From: Phormidesmis sp. RL_2_1
Lineage (GTDB): Bacteria; Cyanobacteriota; Cyanobacteriia; Phormidesmidales; Phormidesmidaceae
Assembly (NCBI GenBank): GCA_012033015.1
Contig: JAAUPS010000003.1
Coordinates: forward strand, 1-64,000
DNA length: 64,000 nt
Direction: 5' to 3'
In this document: one piece after another, positions 21,740 through 32,500 of the stretch
Layout of the letters: every line of letters starts with the position of its first letter
Numbering within the stretch: position 1 is the first letter of the stretch
Translations under genes and position numbers: made by a program
Notes under the pieces: model-generated
What the model was told of the DNA's origin: nothing
The model's database searches: none
What the model saw: the letters and a program-made list of their open reading frames with translations, nothing else

Positions 21740-21829
21740 CTAGAAGCCGTTCCGTCCCCAAATAACCATAGAGATAGAAAAGGTAAAACAAGCAAATAGT
21801 GAAACCCAACCCAGTGTCAAAATGTCCAT
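21740..21829 (-). CDS. petN: Cytochrome b6-f complex subunit PetN
   Basis: Not in ORF track; minus strand reads [29 protein letters not shown], matching PetN. Confidence 0.96.
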   Translation of the reverse strand: MDILTLGWVSLFACFTFSISMVIWGRNGF

Positions 21830-21973
21830 AAGAAAAAGTTTTCAAGCCAAAGTTATTCCCCCTCTATCCTACGGTAAAGTCAGGGCGAAGAGATGTTTTT
21901 TTAAAAATTGCAACGCCTCCTAAAATGATGTCAATGTCTCTAAAATAGCGTCAATGTATCAACGAGGCTTAGC

Positions 21974-22441
21974 GTGATCGGCTCCAAGGTATCCCATGCA
22001 GAACCCTCATCTGCAGAACTTTCGATAGCAGCTATGCGGCAAGAATCCATCAAAGCTGGGCTCTTGGGTTCGATTGCGATTACGTTTGCGGCCAGCTTGG
22101 CTTGGGCTATCACCTTTGTCCTTGCTTTGCCATTAGCGCTGCCAAACACACCTTTAGAATGGCTGGTTAATCTGGCGGTCGCTTTATCTTCTGGTTTTTT
22201 CTTCGGTGTTACCTATCGCTACATTGTGCGACAAGATGACAATTTGCATTTAGGCAGTGGCGCGGTAGGAGCGTTTGCTTTGGTGCGATCGCTCGCCCAG
22301 ATCGAAGCCACTTGGCACGATACTTTCACTATCCTCCCTTGGCTGCTGCTCACTGGCGAAAGCTTCTTGTGGTTTGCCACCGCTCGTTACACCCTCGACT
22401 GGGCTACCCGCAAACAGATGCTTCAGCCCCTCGATTCGTAG
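21974..22441 (+). CDS. Conserved hypothetical membrane protein
   Basis: 155 aa with several TM segments; intact. Confidence 0.65.
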   Translation: MIGSKVSHAEPSSAELSIAAMRQESIKAGLLGSIAITFAASLAWAITFVLALPLALPNTPLEWLVNLAVALSSGFFFGVTYRYIVRQDDNLHLGSGAVGAFALVRSLAQIEATWHDTFTILPWLLLTGESFLWFATARYTLDWATRKQMLQPLDS

Positions 22442-22508
22442 TCCTGGCGCATATAAACGCTATATGCGCCGAGCATATTCTTTTGCCGAGCATATCCTCG
22501 AGCAGATT

Positions 22509-23230
22509 CTACAGATCAAACACCTCAACCACTGCTGCCGTGCGCTGCATCGATAAATCAATGGCTGAAAAATCTTGTTAACGGCCTTGTCACTACCAAG
22601 ACATCGCACGGTTAGGGTTGCCACAGCCGCCCGAGGAATAGAACCTGCTACGGTTACATCTTCTGTTAAGATTTCTTGGCCCGTCGCTGGCTCCGACAGT
22701 AATCCGCCGGGACGAATAACCGTATAGGCTAGTCCGCTGGCTGCTAAATAAGCCTCTGCTTGAGCCTTTTCCTTCAACACCGGCCCCAAGGTCTCAATCA
22801 CATTGGGTGGCAGCGCTACTACACTGTTGCCGCTACCGATAGAGCTAATCAAAATAAAGCGCGGGACTTTGGCACCAACTGCAGCATCGATTAAATGCTT
22901 ATTGCCCAAAAAATCGGCCCGCACACCGCCATCGCTGGGCAATCCGCCAATAGTGCTAATGACCGCGTCTAGCGATCGCTCCCCCATTGCCTGTGCCATA
23001 GCATCTGCATCGAGCGCATCTCCTTTGACGACGATGACACCTAGTGCATTCAAGTCAGCTTCGGCTGGCGCACTGCGCAGCAAAGCCACAACGCTATTGC
23101 CACTCGCCCCATTGCCACTCGCCCCATTGCCATTCGCCCCATTGCCATTCGCCCCATTGCCATTCGCCATGAGCTGCTGCGCAATTTCATAGCCCACGCC
23201 TCTACTGGCACCCGCTAGGAAAATATTCAT
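22509..23230 (-). pseudogene. NAD(P)H-binding atypical SDR family protein, C-terminus apparently frameshifted
   Basis: N-terminal MNIFLAGASRGVGYEIAQQL; after ...SDKAVNKIF the expected end (SAIDLSMQRTAAVVEVFDL*) is read in a different frame ending at 22509. Confidence 0.75.
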
Positions 23231-23402
23231 CGAAAATACAGCTCCCCATTATGAAAATTTGAAAATTTGAAAATTTGAATCGCTAGCTTGGATCGTTCCT
23301 TACAACACTCTTCGGGTTATCCACACCTTATCAAAGCCCGACAAAGTTGAAGCCAAGTCTGTACAATCAAATGAACGAATATACTGATCAAGAAGCTTCT
23401 AA

Positions 23403-24008
23403 ATGATTCCAACCGTTATTGAGCAATCGGGTCGCGGCGAACGCGCCTTCGACATTTACTCACGCCTGCTCAGAGAGCGCATTATCTTTCTTCATGGGCA
23501 GGTTACCGCTGATTCCATGAATCTGATTGTTGCTCAAATGCTCTTCCTAGAAGCTGACGACCCCGATAAAGATATCTATCTCTACATCAACTCTCCGGGT
23601 GGTTCTGTTTCTGCAGGTTTGGGCCTGTACGATACCATGAATCACATCCGCCCGGATGTGGCCACAATTTGCATGGGATTGGCGGCTAGTATGGGCGCGT
23701 TTTTGCTCAGCGCTGGGGCTAAAGGCAAGCGCATGATTTTGCCCAACGCTCGGGTGATGATTCACCAACCTTCTGGTGGTGCACAAGGTCAAGCGACAGA
23801 TATTGAAATTCAGGCCAAAGAAATTCTGTATCTCAAAACGATGTTGAATCAGGCGATGGCGAGCCACACGGGTCAAACCCTAGACAAAATTAAAGAAGAC
23901 ACCGAGCGTGATTTCTTTATGTCGCCAGCAGAAGCGGTGGAGTATGGTCTTGTAGATAAAGTGATTGACCGCCATGCTGTAGGCTCTCGTCCTTTATCTG
24001 TCGATTGA
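23403..24008 (+). CDS. clpP: ATP-dependent Clp protease proteolytic subunit
   Basis: [15 protein letters not shown] (Ser), [13 protein letters not shown] (His), [19 protein letters not shown]. Confidence 0.95.
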   Translation: MIPTVIEQSGRGERAFDIYSRLLRERIIFLHGQVTADSMNLIVAQMLFLEADDPDKDIYLYINSPGGSVSAGLGLYDTMNHIRPDVATICMGLAASMGAFLLSAGAKGKRMILPNARVMIHQPSGGAQGQATDIEIQAKEILYLKTMLNQAMASHTGQTLDKIKEDTERDFFMSPAEAVEYGLVDKVIDRHAVGSRPLSVD

Positions 24009-24032
24009 GCCGCCGATTCGTCTGGGCTGATC

Positions 24033-24434
24033 CTATTCACCTCGATCAAAAGAGCACTCAACTGTAATGCTGAGGTTGCTTTCAGCCGCGCCTTTGGTCA
24101 CGTACGGAATTCCGGCTTCGCCGCCAACTCGAATGCCAAACTGCAGGGTGACTTTGTCGATGTTGGCATCGGACATATCTTTGAAGGCATTGAGTGTGTG
24201 GCTGGTGTAGGTTCGGATGGTACCTTCAATGGCTTTGAAGCTTTGAGCTGCCATTGCGGCTGCATTGCGCTGGCCGCTTTGGGACCAGCCTTTGGCACTT
24301 CGGGTTGTTCCTTCTTCTGCTTCTAAGTCTTCATGGTCAGTGGAGGTGGCTGTAGGGGAGACATCCACATCTTCGGTGGCCTCAATGTATAGAGTGGTGC
24401 CATCTTCGAGCGTGATCGGAACAAGCTGAGCCAT
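24033..24434 (-). CDS. CU044_2847-type / trypsin-co-occurring (Trypco1) domain protein
   Basis: MAQLVPITLEDGTTLYIEATED start at 24434; ends ...VTLQFGIRVGGEAGIPYVTKGAAESNLSITVECSF. Confidence 0.6.
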   Translation of the reverse strand: MAQLVPITLEDGTTLYIEATEDVDVSPTATSTDHEDLEAEEGTTRSAKGWSQSGQRNAAAMAAQSFKAIEGTIRTYTSHTLNAFKDMSDANIDKVTLQFGIRVGGEAGIPYVTKGAAESNLSITVECSFDRGE

Positions 24435-24806
24435 GATCGGTAAGTCTCTTTGGGGAGATGCGTTGTGGGACGTGGGGCATCTGGGCGTCGTTACAGACAA
24501 TTACGAATGCCGAACAGATGCCGAAAAGTAGGTTTAAGATGCCCAACGCAAAACACCAAATATCAAGTTCTGCTGTTGTCTTCGGTTTTCTCTAGCTGGT
24601 TTTCCTCCTCTAGCTGGTTTTCCTCACTGTGCAACCACTCAAAAGTTGGCTATAAGATAGAGGTAGGATTTTTTGCTTTTCATGCCTTTCATTATTTAGT
24701 TTTGGCTTGAGTCTAGCTGCATTCAGTCTGGCTGTTGTTGACTATTTTTTAAGTCTGACTATACTGATTGATCTAAATCTATTGACTATCTAGCCCCGAC
24801 GCACCC

Positions 24807-25271
24807 ATGGCCGACCTCTACGCTAGTGAAGACGCTCAGCAGATATTGCAGATCGCGATCGCAAAAGAAACCGAGTCAGGCGATCTTACCCGCACCCAAC
24901 TCGCTGAGATCGCGGCTGAATTAAACATCGCACCAGAAACGCTGTGGTCAGCCGAACGGGAATGGATTAATTTGAAAAGCGAATCCACCCAGCAAATGCT
25001 GTTTAATCAGCAGCGCCGCCAAAAGTTTCAACACCACCTCATCCGCTACGGCATCTTTAATAGCTTTTTACTCTTGCTAAATTTATTGGCAGGCGGCTAT
25101 GGCTTTGCCCTTTTTGTCGCACTTGCTTGGGCAATTCCCCTGGTGCTCCATGGTTGGAGAGCCTATCAATCTTCTGGATTTCGCTATCAAAAAGACTTTG
25201 AAAACTGGCAGCGGCGTCAACAAGTCAAGCAATCGATGAGCAATTTCTTTAATCGCTTGTTGAAAGCTTAG
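24807..25271 (+). CDS. 2TM domain-containing hypothetical protein
   Basis: HHLIRYGIFNSFLLLLNLLAGG.....WAIPLVLHGWRAYQ. Confidence 0.7.
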   Translation: MADLYASEDAQQILQIAIAKETESGDLTRTQLAEIAAELNIAPETLWSAEREWINLKSESTQQMLFNQQRRQKFQHHLIRYGIFNSFLLLLNLLAGGYGFALFVALAWAIPLVLHGWRAYQSSGFRYQKDFENWQRRQQVKQSMSNFFNRLLKA

Positions 25272-25425
25272 CTTGATGTCTATAGAGTCTATAGATCAGA
25301 CACATCAGATCAGACACATCAGATCAGGCACATAGGCACATACCAGGCATATAGAGCGCTCCTATATTGAAGGATGAGCGAGCCTACATAAGGATCGATT
25401 TAGTATAAGGATCGATTTAGGCAGC

Positions 25426-27072
25426 TTAGCCAACTTCTGCCGGAATTTTCTCTAGCATGAGCTTAGAACTCTTGACCTGTGCTGGAATATCAATCGGATA
25501 ATCACCCGTAAAACAGGCTGAGCAAAAGCTATTGGTCGCGACCCCCGTTGCTTGCAACATGCCTTCCCAACTGAGGTAGGCCAAGGAATCTGCGCCGAGC
25601 TGTGCTTCTATTTCCTTGACAGATTTGGTGGCTGCAATCAAGTGATCCTGGCTGTCGGTATCAATGCCGTAAAAGCAGGGATGGGTCACTGGGGGCGATG
25701 AAATGCGCATGTGCACTTCGGTAGCACCAGCGGCATAGAGCATTTGTATCAGCTTGCGGCTGGTCGTGCCTCGCACAATGGAGTCATCGACGATCAAAAT
25801 TCGCTTGCCTTGGAGCACGTCGCGCATGGGGTTGAGCTTCATTTTAATACCCGCCTCGCGCATGGCTTGGGTCGGCTGAATAAAGGTACGGCCCACGTAG
25901 CGATTTTTAATCAAACCTTCGGCATAGGGAATGCCTGAAACTTCTGAATAGCCAATGGCTGCAGGTACGCCCGAGTCGGGCACGGCCATTACCAAGTCCA
26001 CCTCAACGGGAGATTCTATGGCCAGTTGCTGACCGATGCGCTTGCGATAGCTGTAAAGGCTCTCACCGTGAAATACGCTGTCAGGGCGCGCAAAGTAAAT
26101 CATTTCAAAGACGCATAGCTTGCGTTCGGCCTGGGCCCAATGGATCGATCTGACGCCGTTGCCATCGATCCATACAAGTTCTCCTGGATCGATATCTCTG
26201 AGGTAAGTCGCACCTACAATATCTAGGCCACAGGTCTCTGATGCGACTACAAAGTTTCCGCTTCTGTAGCTTTGATGGTTGGCTGCTGTTGTGTCTGCTG
26301 CTCCGTTGTCTAATCTGCCTCCTAGAGGGGGCGCAGCAGCAGCAGGCGATTCTAGGTAGGACTCAGGGGCTTGATGCCCCATGTAGCCTAAGACTAGGGG
26401 CCGAATGCCATGGGGATCGCGGGCAGCAATAATGCCATCTGGGGTGCCAATGACTAGGCTAAATGCGCCTTCACATCGCTTGAAGGCTGCGATCGCACCT
26501 TCTACCCAGTTCTCGCCATCGTTGATTGCTTCCATCATGGCAAAGGCAATCAGCTCAGAGTCTGAGGTGGTCACCAAGTTGTAAGCCTCTCGCTTGAGTA
26601 AGTCATTGCGTAGGCTATGCACATTCACAATATTGCCGTTGTGGGCCAGTGCCAGTGGCCCCAATCGAGTCTCTAAGACAGCCGGTTGGGCATTGACAAC
26701 GTGACTAGAACCGGTGGTGGAATAACGGGTGTGACCCACCGCTAACTGACCAGGAATCTCTTGCAACGCCTCAGCGGTAAACACCTGAGAGACCAAGCCC
26801 ATCCCCTTTTGCAGGTGTACCTCGCCGTTGTCAAAAGAGGCAATCCCGGCAGCTTCTTGGCCTCGATGCTGCAGCGCATATAGCCCAAAGTAAGCCAGCG
26901 TTGCCACTTCTTCAGTTGGGGCGTACACGCCGAACACACCGCAGGCTTCTTCGGGCTTATCGGGTCGTTCCTCGGTGGGCTGAGTCGCCGTTGGAGAAGG
27001 GTTAATCGGCACTTGACTGGGCTGTTGAGCTGCTTGATTAAGATTCACAGCAGAGTCAGGGGACTGAGACAT
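25426..27072 (-). CDS. purF: Amidophosphoribosyltransferase
   Basis: CGVFGVYAP catalytic Cys region, VGHTRYSTTGSS, IVDDSIVRGTTSRKL. Confidence 0.95.
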   Translation of the reverse strand: MSQSPDSAVNLNQAAQQPSQVPINPSPTATQPTEERPDKPEEACGVFGVYAPTEEVATLAYFGLYALQHRGQEAAGIASFDNGEVHLQKGMGLVSQVFTAEALQEIPGQLAVGHTRYSTTGSSHVVNAQPAVLETRLGPLALAHNGNIVNVHSLRNDLLKREAYNLVTTSDSELIAFAMMEAINDGENWVEGAIAAFKRCEGAFSLVIGTPDGIIAARDPHGIRPLVLGYMGHQAPESYLESPAAAAPPLGGRLDNGAADTTAANHQSYRSGNFVVASETCGLDIVGATYLRDIDPGELVWIDGNGVRSIHWAQAERKLCVFEMIYFARPDSVFHGESLYSYRKRIGQQLAIESPVEVDLVMAVPDSGVPAAIGYSEVSGIPYAEGLIKNRYVGRTFIQPTQAMREAGIKMKLNPMRDVLQGKRILIVDDSIVRGTTSRKLIQMLYAAGATEVHMRISSPPVTHPCFYGIDTDSQDHLIAATKSVKEIEAQLGADSLAYLSWEGMLQATGVATNSFCSACFTGDYPIDIPAQVKSSKLMLEKIPAEVG

Positions 27073-27435
27073 GCTTGGTTCAAACTCCAATGGAAACCAG
27101 TTTTTATCTACCACTCTTCTAACAAAAATGGCCCGCTATCAACCGTACGCATGGCCTAAAAAGAGCGCCAGAAATGGGTTACTGTTATTGTTCTTTAGAT
27201 TTTAATGTTTTATTAAACATCTTCAAAATCCTATCACTCCCTGTAGTGATGTTCGTGCCAATCCATAGGAATCTAACGTGCTTTTTTATACGCTTGCCTT
27301 GCTCCGGCCAAAGCACGTTGATGATTGTCAGGCTCTGCTGACGATTCCTCTAGATTTGTTGTTGAATGGGGCCAATCGTCAGCATTTCATCTTATCAGTC
27401 TGGTTATCGGTCTAGCGTTTTATCGGTCTGGCGTT

Positions 27436-29766
27436 TTATCGGTCTGGCGCTAGCGCTTGATCGATGGCATTGCCCCAAGACTCTGCTAGGGCTGCGACTT
27501 TTAAAGAAATCAAAGGAATGTCATTGTCACTTTTGATCGTCAGTGATGATTCTGCTGCATCCACTGTGCCAATGAGTTGATGGTTTAAGCTGTTTAATTG
27601 ATTTTGTTGACAATAGCCTTCCCAACTCAACTGATGCTCCGGTGCGATTGTGACCAAAATCCGCCCTCCCCCTTCTGCAAACAATAGGGTGTCGGTACGT
27701 AAGGAGCCTTGAGCAAGGGTGACAGTTGCGCCTTTGTTGCCGCTAATACAGCATTCGGATAGCGCGATCGCCATCCCTCCTTCTGAACAATCATGGGCCG
27801 AGCGAATCCATCCCTGCCGGATGCCATCGCGGCAGGCAGCCTGCACCTGTAGCTCCACTGCCACATCAACTTTAGGTGGCTGGCCTGCAACAGTTTGATG
27901 CAACTGCTTGAGATACTCAGATCCACCCAGAGTAACCTTGCCCTCGTCGGTGCGATTGGTGCCGACCCCGAGGAGATAGATCAAGTCACCTTCCGCCTGA
28001 AAAGCTTGCCCACAGACCTTCGTCAAATCGGGAATTAAACCCACCATCCCCACCACTGGCGTCGGATAAATGGGCTGAGGGTTGCCCGCGCTATCGAGCG
28101 TTTCGTTATAGAGCGATACATTACCGCCTGTAACCGGCGTCGAAAACTTGCGACAACCGTCAGCTAACCCGCGACAGGCTTCGGCAAGCTGCCAGTACCC
28201 TACCGGCTTTTCGGGGCTGCCAAAGTTGAGATTATCGGTGACCGCGATGGGCTCTGCACCAACACAGCTCAAGTTACGGGCCGCTTCAGCTACAGCGGCC
28301 AAGGCTCCCTCATAAGGATTTAAATACACATAGCGGGCGTTGCAGTCTACCGTAGCAGCAAGTCCTGCGTTGGCTTGAGGATCGGGCTTAATTTGAGACC
28401 GTAACCGAATCACAGCAGCATCAGCCCCACCGGGCATTATCACCGTATTGTTTTGTACCTGGTGATCATACTGCCGGTATACCCAGCGTTTAGAGGCAAT
28501 CGTTGGTGTTGCGAGTAAATTCAGCAAAACCTGATTCCAAGACTTACCATTGATGCCTTCAGCCGTTGCCTCAGGCAACTCACTCTCCTGCCATGCCCAT
28601 GCCTTTTGCGCATAGTCAGGCGGCTCTTTGAGCAATTCCCGATGGTAAATCGGCGTATTGTCTGACAGGGCTGTCGCCGGAATTTCAGCCGCTATGGCCC
28701 CTTCAAACAAAATCCGCACAATTGGCTCTGCAATAACGGTGCCAGCCACGACCGCCTGTAGCCCCCAGCGATGGAAAATCTCAATCAGCTCCTGTTCACG
28801 CCCTAAATGCGCGACCAACAGCATTCGCTCTTGAGATTCTGAGAGCAAATACTCATAGGGCACCATGCCTGGTTCCCGCTCTGGAATCAAATCTAGATCT
28901 AGCTCAATGCCCACGCCGCCATTGGCAGCCATCTCAGCGGTAGAGCAGGTGATTCCGGCTGCGCCCATATCTTGAGCTGCCGCTACGCCGCCTGTTTTAA
29001 AAGCCTCTAAGCAAGCCTCTACCAAAGATTTTTCTAAAAACGGATCGCCGACTTGCACCGCCGGTCGATTGGCTTCTGATTCGTCGCTGAGTTCGGCGCT
29101 AGCGAAGCTAGCGCCGCCCATGCCATCGCGCCCTGTGGTGGAGCCGACATACAGCACCGGATTACCAATACCTACGGCTCCAGATTTGACAATTTCTTCA
29201 GTTTCCATCAGACCAATGGCCATGGCATTGACCAAGGGGTTGCCGCTGTAGGCTTCATCAAAACAGACTTCGCCGCCGACAGTGGGCACCCCAAAACAAT
29301 TGCCATAGTGGGCAATGCCAGCAACGACACCGGTGAAAATTTGTCGCGTGCGCGCATCTGCCAAATTGCCAAAGCGCAGGGAATTAAGCACGGCGATAGG
29401 GCGAGCCCCCATAGTAAAAATATCTCGCAAAATACCGCCCACACCTGTAGCTGCGCCCTGAAACGGTTCGATGGCAGAAGGGTGGTTGTGAGATTCTATT
29501 TTGAAAGCAACCTGCATCCCATGACCGACATCGATCACTCCTGCATTTTCGCCGGGGCCGACGAGGATGCGCGGCCCTTCTGTCGGAAATTGACTGAGCA
29601 AAGGGCGGGAATTTTTATAGCAGCAGTGCTCCGACCACATTACCCCGAACATACCTAGCTCAGCGCGGTTGGGATGGCGACCTAAGCGACTCACAATCTC
29701 ATCGTATTCATCGGGCTTCAGCCCTTCTGAGGCAATATCTTCAGGCGAACAAGCAGGAGTTGCCAT
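27436..29766 (-). CDS. purL: Phosphoribosylformylglycinamidine synthase subunit PurL
   Basis: [38 protein letters not shown]. Confidence 0.96.
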   Translation of the reverse strand: MATPACSPEDIASEGLKPDEYDEIVSRLGRHPNRAELGMFGVMWSEHCCYKNSRPLLSQFPTEGPRILVGPGENAGVIDVGHGMQVAFKIESHNHPSAIEPFQGAATGVGGILRDIFTMGARPIAVLNSLRFGNLADARTRQIFTGVVAGIAHYGNCFGVPTVGGEVCFDEAYSGNPLVNAMAIGLMETEEIVKSGAVGIGNPVLYVGSTTGRDGMGGASFASAELSDESEANRPAVQVGDPFLEKSLVEACLEAFKTGGVAAAQDMGAAGITCSTAEMAANGGVGIELDLDLIPEREPGMVPYEYLLSESQERMLLVAHLGREQELIEIFHRWGLQAVVAGTVIAEPIVRILFEGAIAAEIPATALSDNTPIYHRELLKEPPDYAQKAWAWQESELPEATAEGINGKSWNQVLLNLLATPTIASKRWVYRQYDHQVQNNTVIMPGGADAAVIRLRSQIKPDPQANAGLAATVDCNARYVYLNPYEGALAAVAEAARNLSCVGAEPIAVTDNLNFGSPEKPVGYWQLAEACRGLADGCRKFSTPVTGGNVSLYNETLDSAGNPQPIYPTPVVGMVGLIPDLTKVCGQAFQAEGDLIYLLGVGTNRTDEGKVTLGGSEYLKQLHQTVAGQPPKVDVAVELQVQAACRDGIRQGWIRSAHDCSEGGMAIALSECCISGNKGATVTLAQGSLRTDTLLFAEGGGRILVTIAPEHQLSWEGYCQQNQLNSLNHQLIGTVDAAESSLTIKSDNDIPLISLKVAALAESWGNAIDQALAPDR

Positions 29767-29970
29767 ATTTTTTGCGGTTGCTGGATGCAGCGTTGAGAGA
29801 AACAGCTATCAATTCTATCGTTCTATGGAAAACTGCTAGCGGCATTTACCCTGCTAGTAGCCGGTTTCATCCGGGCGGCTATCGGTGTATTGTGATGAAA
29901 GCTTAATTATTTCTGTAATAGTTAACACCAATCAATTTCTCATATCAATTTCTCATCTAGAGGGCTTTCC

Positions 29971-30270
29971 ATGGCGACTTACAAAGTCACACTCATCAAT
30001 GAAGATGAAGGTATTAACCAAACTATCGAATGCGCCGATGATACCTATATCATCGAAGCGGCTGAAGATGCTGGCCTTGATCTGCCTGCCTCCTGTCGTG
30101 CTGGCTCTTGCTCTAGCTGTACGGGCAAACTCATTTCTGGCAGTGTTAACCAGGAAGATCAAGTTTTTCTAGAAGATGATCAAATAGAGGCAGGCTTTGT
30201 GCTGACCTGCGTTGCTTACCCCACCTCTGACTGCACGATTCAAACTCATCAGGAAGAAGCTCTGCTGTAG
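29971..30270 (+). CDS. petF: Plant-type [2Fe-2S] ferredoxin
   Basis: [14 protein letters not shown]..., [11 protein letters not shown]...LTC cluster ligands. Confidence 0.92.
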   Translation: MATYKVTLINEDEGINQTIECADDTYIIEAAEDAGLDLPASCRAGSCSSCTGKLISGSVNQEDQVFLEDDQIEAGFVLTCVAYPTSDCTIQTHQEEALL

Positions 30271-30391
30271 TGGCAGCCCGCATTGCAGCCCGTAGCTGCA
30301 GCCTGTAGTGGAATTTGGGGCTATGGGGATGAGCCATTTCGATAGTGCTCTATCGAATAGTAGGTGCTCTATCGAAATAGTCTCATCCAAA

Positions 30392-30513
30392 CAGTCTGCT
30401 CAAGACAAGTCTGCTCAAGACAAGTCTGCTCAAGACAAGTCTGCTCAAGACAGTTTTATCAGAACAGTCTTTTCAGTCTTATCAGAACAGTCTTATCAGA
30501 ACAGTCCTATCAG
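30392..30513. repeat. Two adjacent short tandem repeats (about 15 bp caagacaagtctgct; about 14 bp ttatcagaacagtc)
   Basis: Direct reading. Confidence 0.88.
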
Positions 30514-30596
30514 AGAACGGTATGGCCACAGTGGCCTATCGGTTCGTCTCATTTTGCAGAACAACTCGCCTTGCAGGGCAGGATGACGAATGAGAT

Positions 30597-31187
30597 CTAC
30601 AGGATGATCTCGTCGGCAAAGCGCTGGACTTTATCAAATTCAAAAGGGCCTGCAACTGAGCCCCATTTCAGCTCATCGGTTTCAGGGTCGCGGCCTCGGT
30701 CGTAGCTGGTCATGTGATCTTCGGTGACGATGAATTCGTTGTCGAGGTAGGTGTTCATGCCTTTGCGGACGACCTGGCATTTTTTGCCGGGTTCTACTTT
30801 GCCGCGAAAGCTATTGCCAGTCCACTGCACGATAATATCGCAGCCATCCATGGGTTCTAAGTCGTCGGGTGTGAGGGTGGCTAGTTTGGTGCGATCGCGC
30901 GCCGCCCCGTAAAATTTTTCTTCATCCTTGACTTTATAATTTTCTAGCAGCACATCTGTTTCGCGCTGAATAAAGTGCAGTACCCGCACCCGATAGGGCC
31001 GATTGAGCTGATAGTAGTAAGCCTGCTCTAGGTACAGGCTGATGCCTGACTGAAACCCTTTGGCCAAAGGGCGCATACACACCTGAATGTGAGCAAAGAA
31101 TGGGGGATTGTCGATGGCTTGGGGCTGATTGCTAAAGTCAGCAGCCATCCAGCGGGTGAGCTTTGCTACATCCGTGAATTGAGTCAT
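30597..31187 (-). CDS. CpcT/CpeT-family chromophore (phycobilin) lyase
   Basis: FSNQPQAIDNPPFFAHIQVCMRPL, LYLEQAYYYQLNRPYRVRVLHF, MTSYDRGRDPETDELKWGSVAGPFEF. Confidence 0.92.
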   Translation of the reverse strand: MTQFTDVAKLTRWMAADFSNQPQAIDNPPFFAHIQVCMRPLAKGFQSGISLYLEQAYYYQLNRPYRVRVLHFIQRETDVLLENYKVKDEEKFYGAARDRTKLATLTPDDLEPMDGCDIIVQWTGNSFRGKVEPGKKCQVVRKGMNTYLDNEFIVTEDHMTSYDRGRDPETDELKWGSVAGPFEFDKVQRFADEIIL

Positions 31188-31617
31188 GGGTTAAGGGGTG
31201 AAAGGTGAAAGGGTAACAAGGGTGATAAGGAGCAGTGTAGTCTGCGATCTCGCTGTCAGTGCTAGGGCCGAATTATCTGGCTCTGCAAAGGGTGATAGGG
31301 ACTCATCAGCTTTTTGATTGCCCTAGGGTTTTATTGGGGTTAACCACAGGATTTATAAAGGTACTTGTCATGGCAAAGACCATTGATCTTTGAATATCGT
31401 TTATCTTCGGAAGATTGATCTATCTTAGGAAGATTGATCCCCATCAAATTTTAGGAATTGTAAAGCTGACTCGCATTCATCCACTCAAATTCATCCACTC
31501 AAATTCATCCACTCAAATTCATCAAAGCGGGTGCGCAAGCTTACCGTATTTAATCCAGTGCAGCTTGGCTTTTTTGCCGTTGTAGATGGCCAGAATAGAT
31601 GGCCCAGAAAATAGTTA

Positions 31618-32304
31618 ATGAATATTTCCGAAATCAAAACCCTGCTCGCTAGCGAAGATCCACAACAGCGGCTGCGTGGGCTTGTCGCCCTAAAAGATCA
31701 CAACAGTGAATCGGCGGTGCCGCTGCTGATTGCTCAGCGGCAGGACGAGGCTTTTTTGGTGCGCTCATTTGTGGCCATGGGACTAGGGCGCAAGCGCAAT
31801 GATGCTGCCTACAAGGCTCTACTAGAGATGCTGCCAACGGAGTCGGATATGAATGTGCAAGCTGAAATTGCTAATTCGCTAGGACTGTATGGCAAGGTTT
31901 CGGTAGCGCGTTTGGTGAGCTTATTTTTTGAGAATCACCATTGGCTGGTGCGCCGAAGTGTTTTGGCGATTATGCCAGAACTAGATAGCCCTGAGCCACT
32001 ATTGACAATTGCCCTAGAAGCCCTTGCAGACAAAGACGAAACGATTGTGCAAGCGGGAATTGCAACCTTGGGAATGTTGGCAGAAACGCATAATGCCTCG
32101 GTGGCGATCGCCGCCCTATTGCCACTGGTCACCGATGAAAATTGGCGATCGCGTATGGCCGTAGCCTACGCGCTTAAACCCTTTAGCGCTCAACGCATAG
32201 ACGTTGGGCTAGCTACTCGCGCCCAAACTGCACTAGTGACGCTTCGCCAAGACACCCACCACCAAGTCGTAGCGGCTGCTTTAGAAGCACTGCTACCGGC
32301 GTAG
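31618..32304 (+). CDS. HEAT-repeat protein (bilin lyase/NblB-like helical repeat)
   Basis: Multiple alpha-helical HEAT units; located between two bilin lyase genes. Confidence 0.8.
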   Translation: MNISEIKTLLASEDPQQRLRGLVALKDHNSESAVPLLIAQRQDEAFLVRSFVAMGLGRKRNDAAYKALLEMLPTESDMNVQAEIANSLGLYGKVSVARLVSLFFENHHWLVRRSVLAIMPELDSPEPLLTIALEALADKDETIVQAGIATLGMLAETHNASVAIAALLPLVTDENWRSRMAVAYALKPFSAQRIDVGLATRAQTALVTLRQDTHHQVVAAALEALLPA

Positions 32305-32500
32305 CCGTAGCGATGGATACGACTTAATAGCGATATCTATGAGTCAATTGGAACCGGCTTTGTCAATGGCAAGAGCCGCAGCAGGATCCATGGATTGCTG
32401 CTTTGGACTAAATAGATTATCTTGTGATGTGTAAAGAAATGTTTCTTTGCGAAAAATACTGGCTTGCTTATGCATGTCAGCCTTGAGAGGAGTAATTACG

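Noticed and set aside
25426-27072. Extra segment SPAAAAPPLGGRLDNGAADTTAANHQSYRSG in PurF
   Set aside because: Looks like a variable surface-loop insertion in an otherwise intact enzyme; not strong enough for a separate finding.
30392-30455. Tandem array considered as a possible CRISPR
   Set aside because: Direct tandem copies with no unique spacers and a repeat of only about 15 bp; no cas genes in the window.
30308-30705. ORFs with SAQDKSAQDK / RQVCSRQVCSRQ repeats
   Set aside because: Created by the intergenic tandem repeat; periodic in more than one frame, no coding signal.
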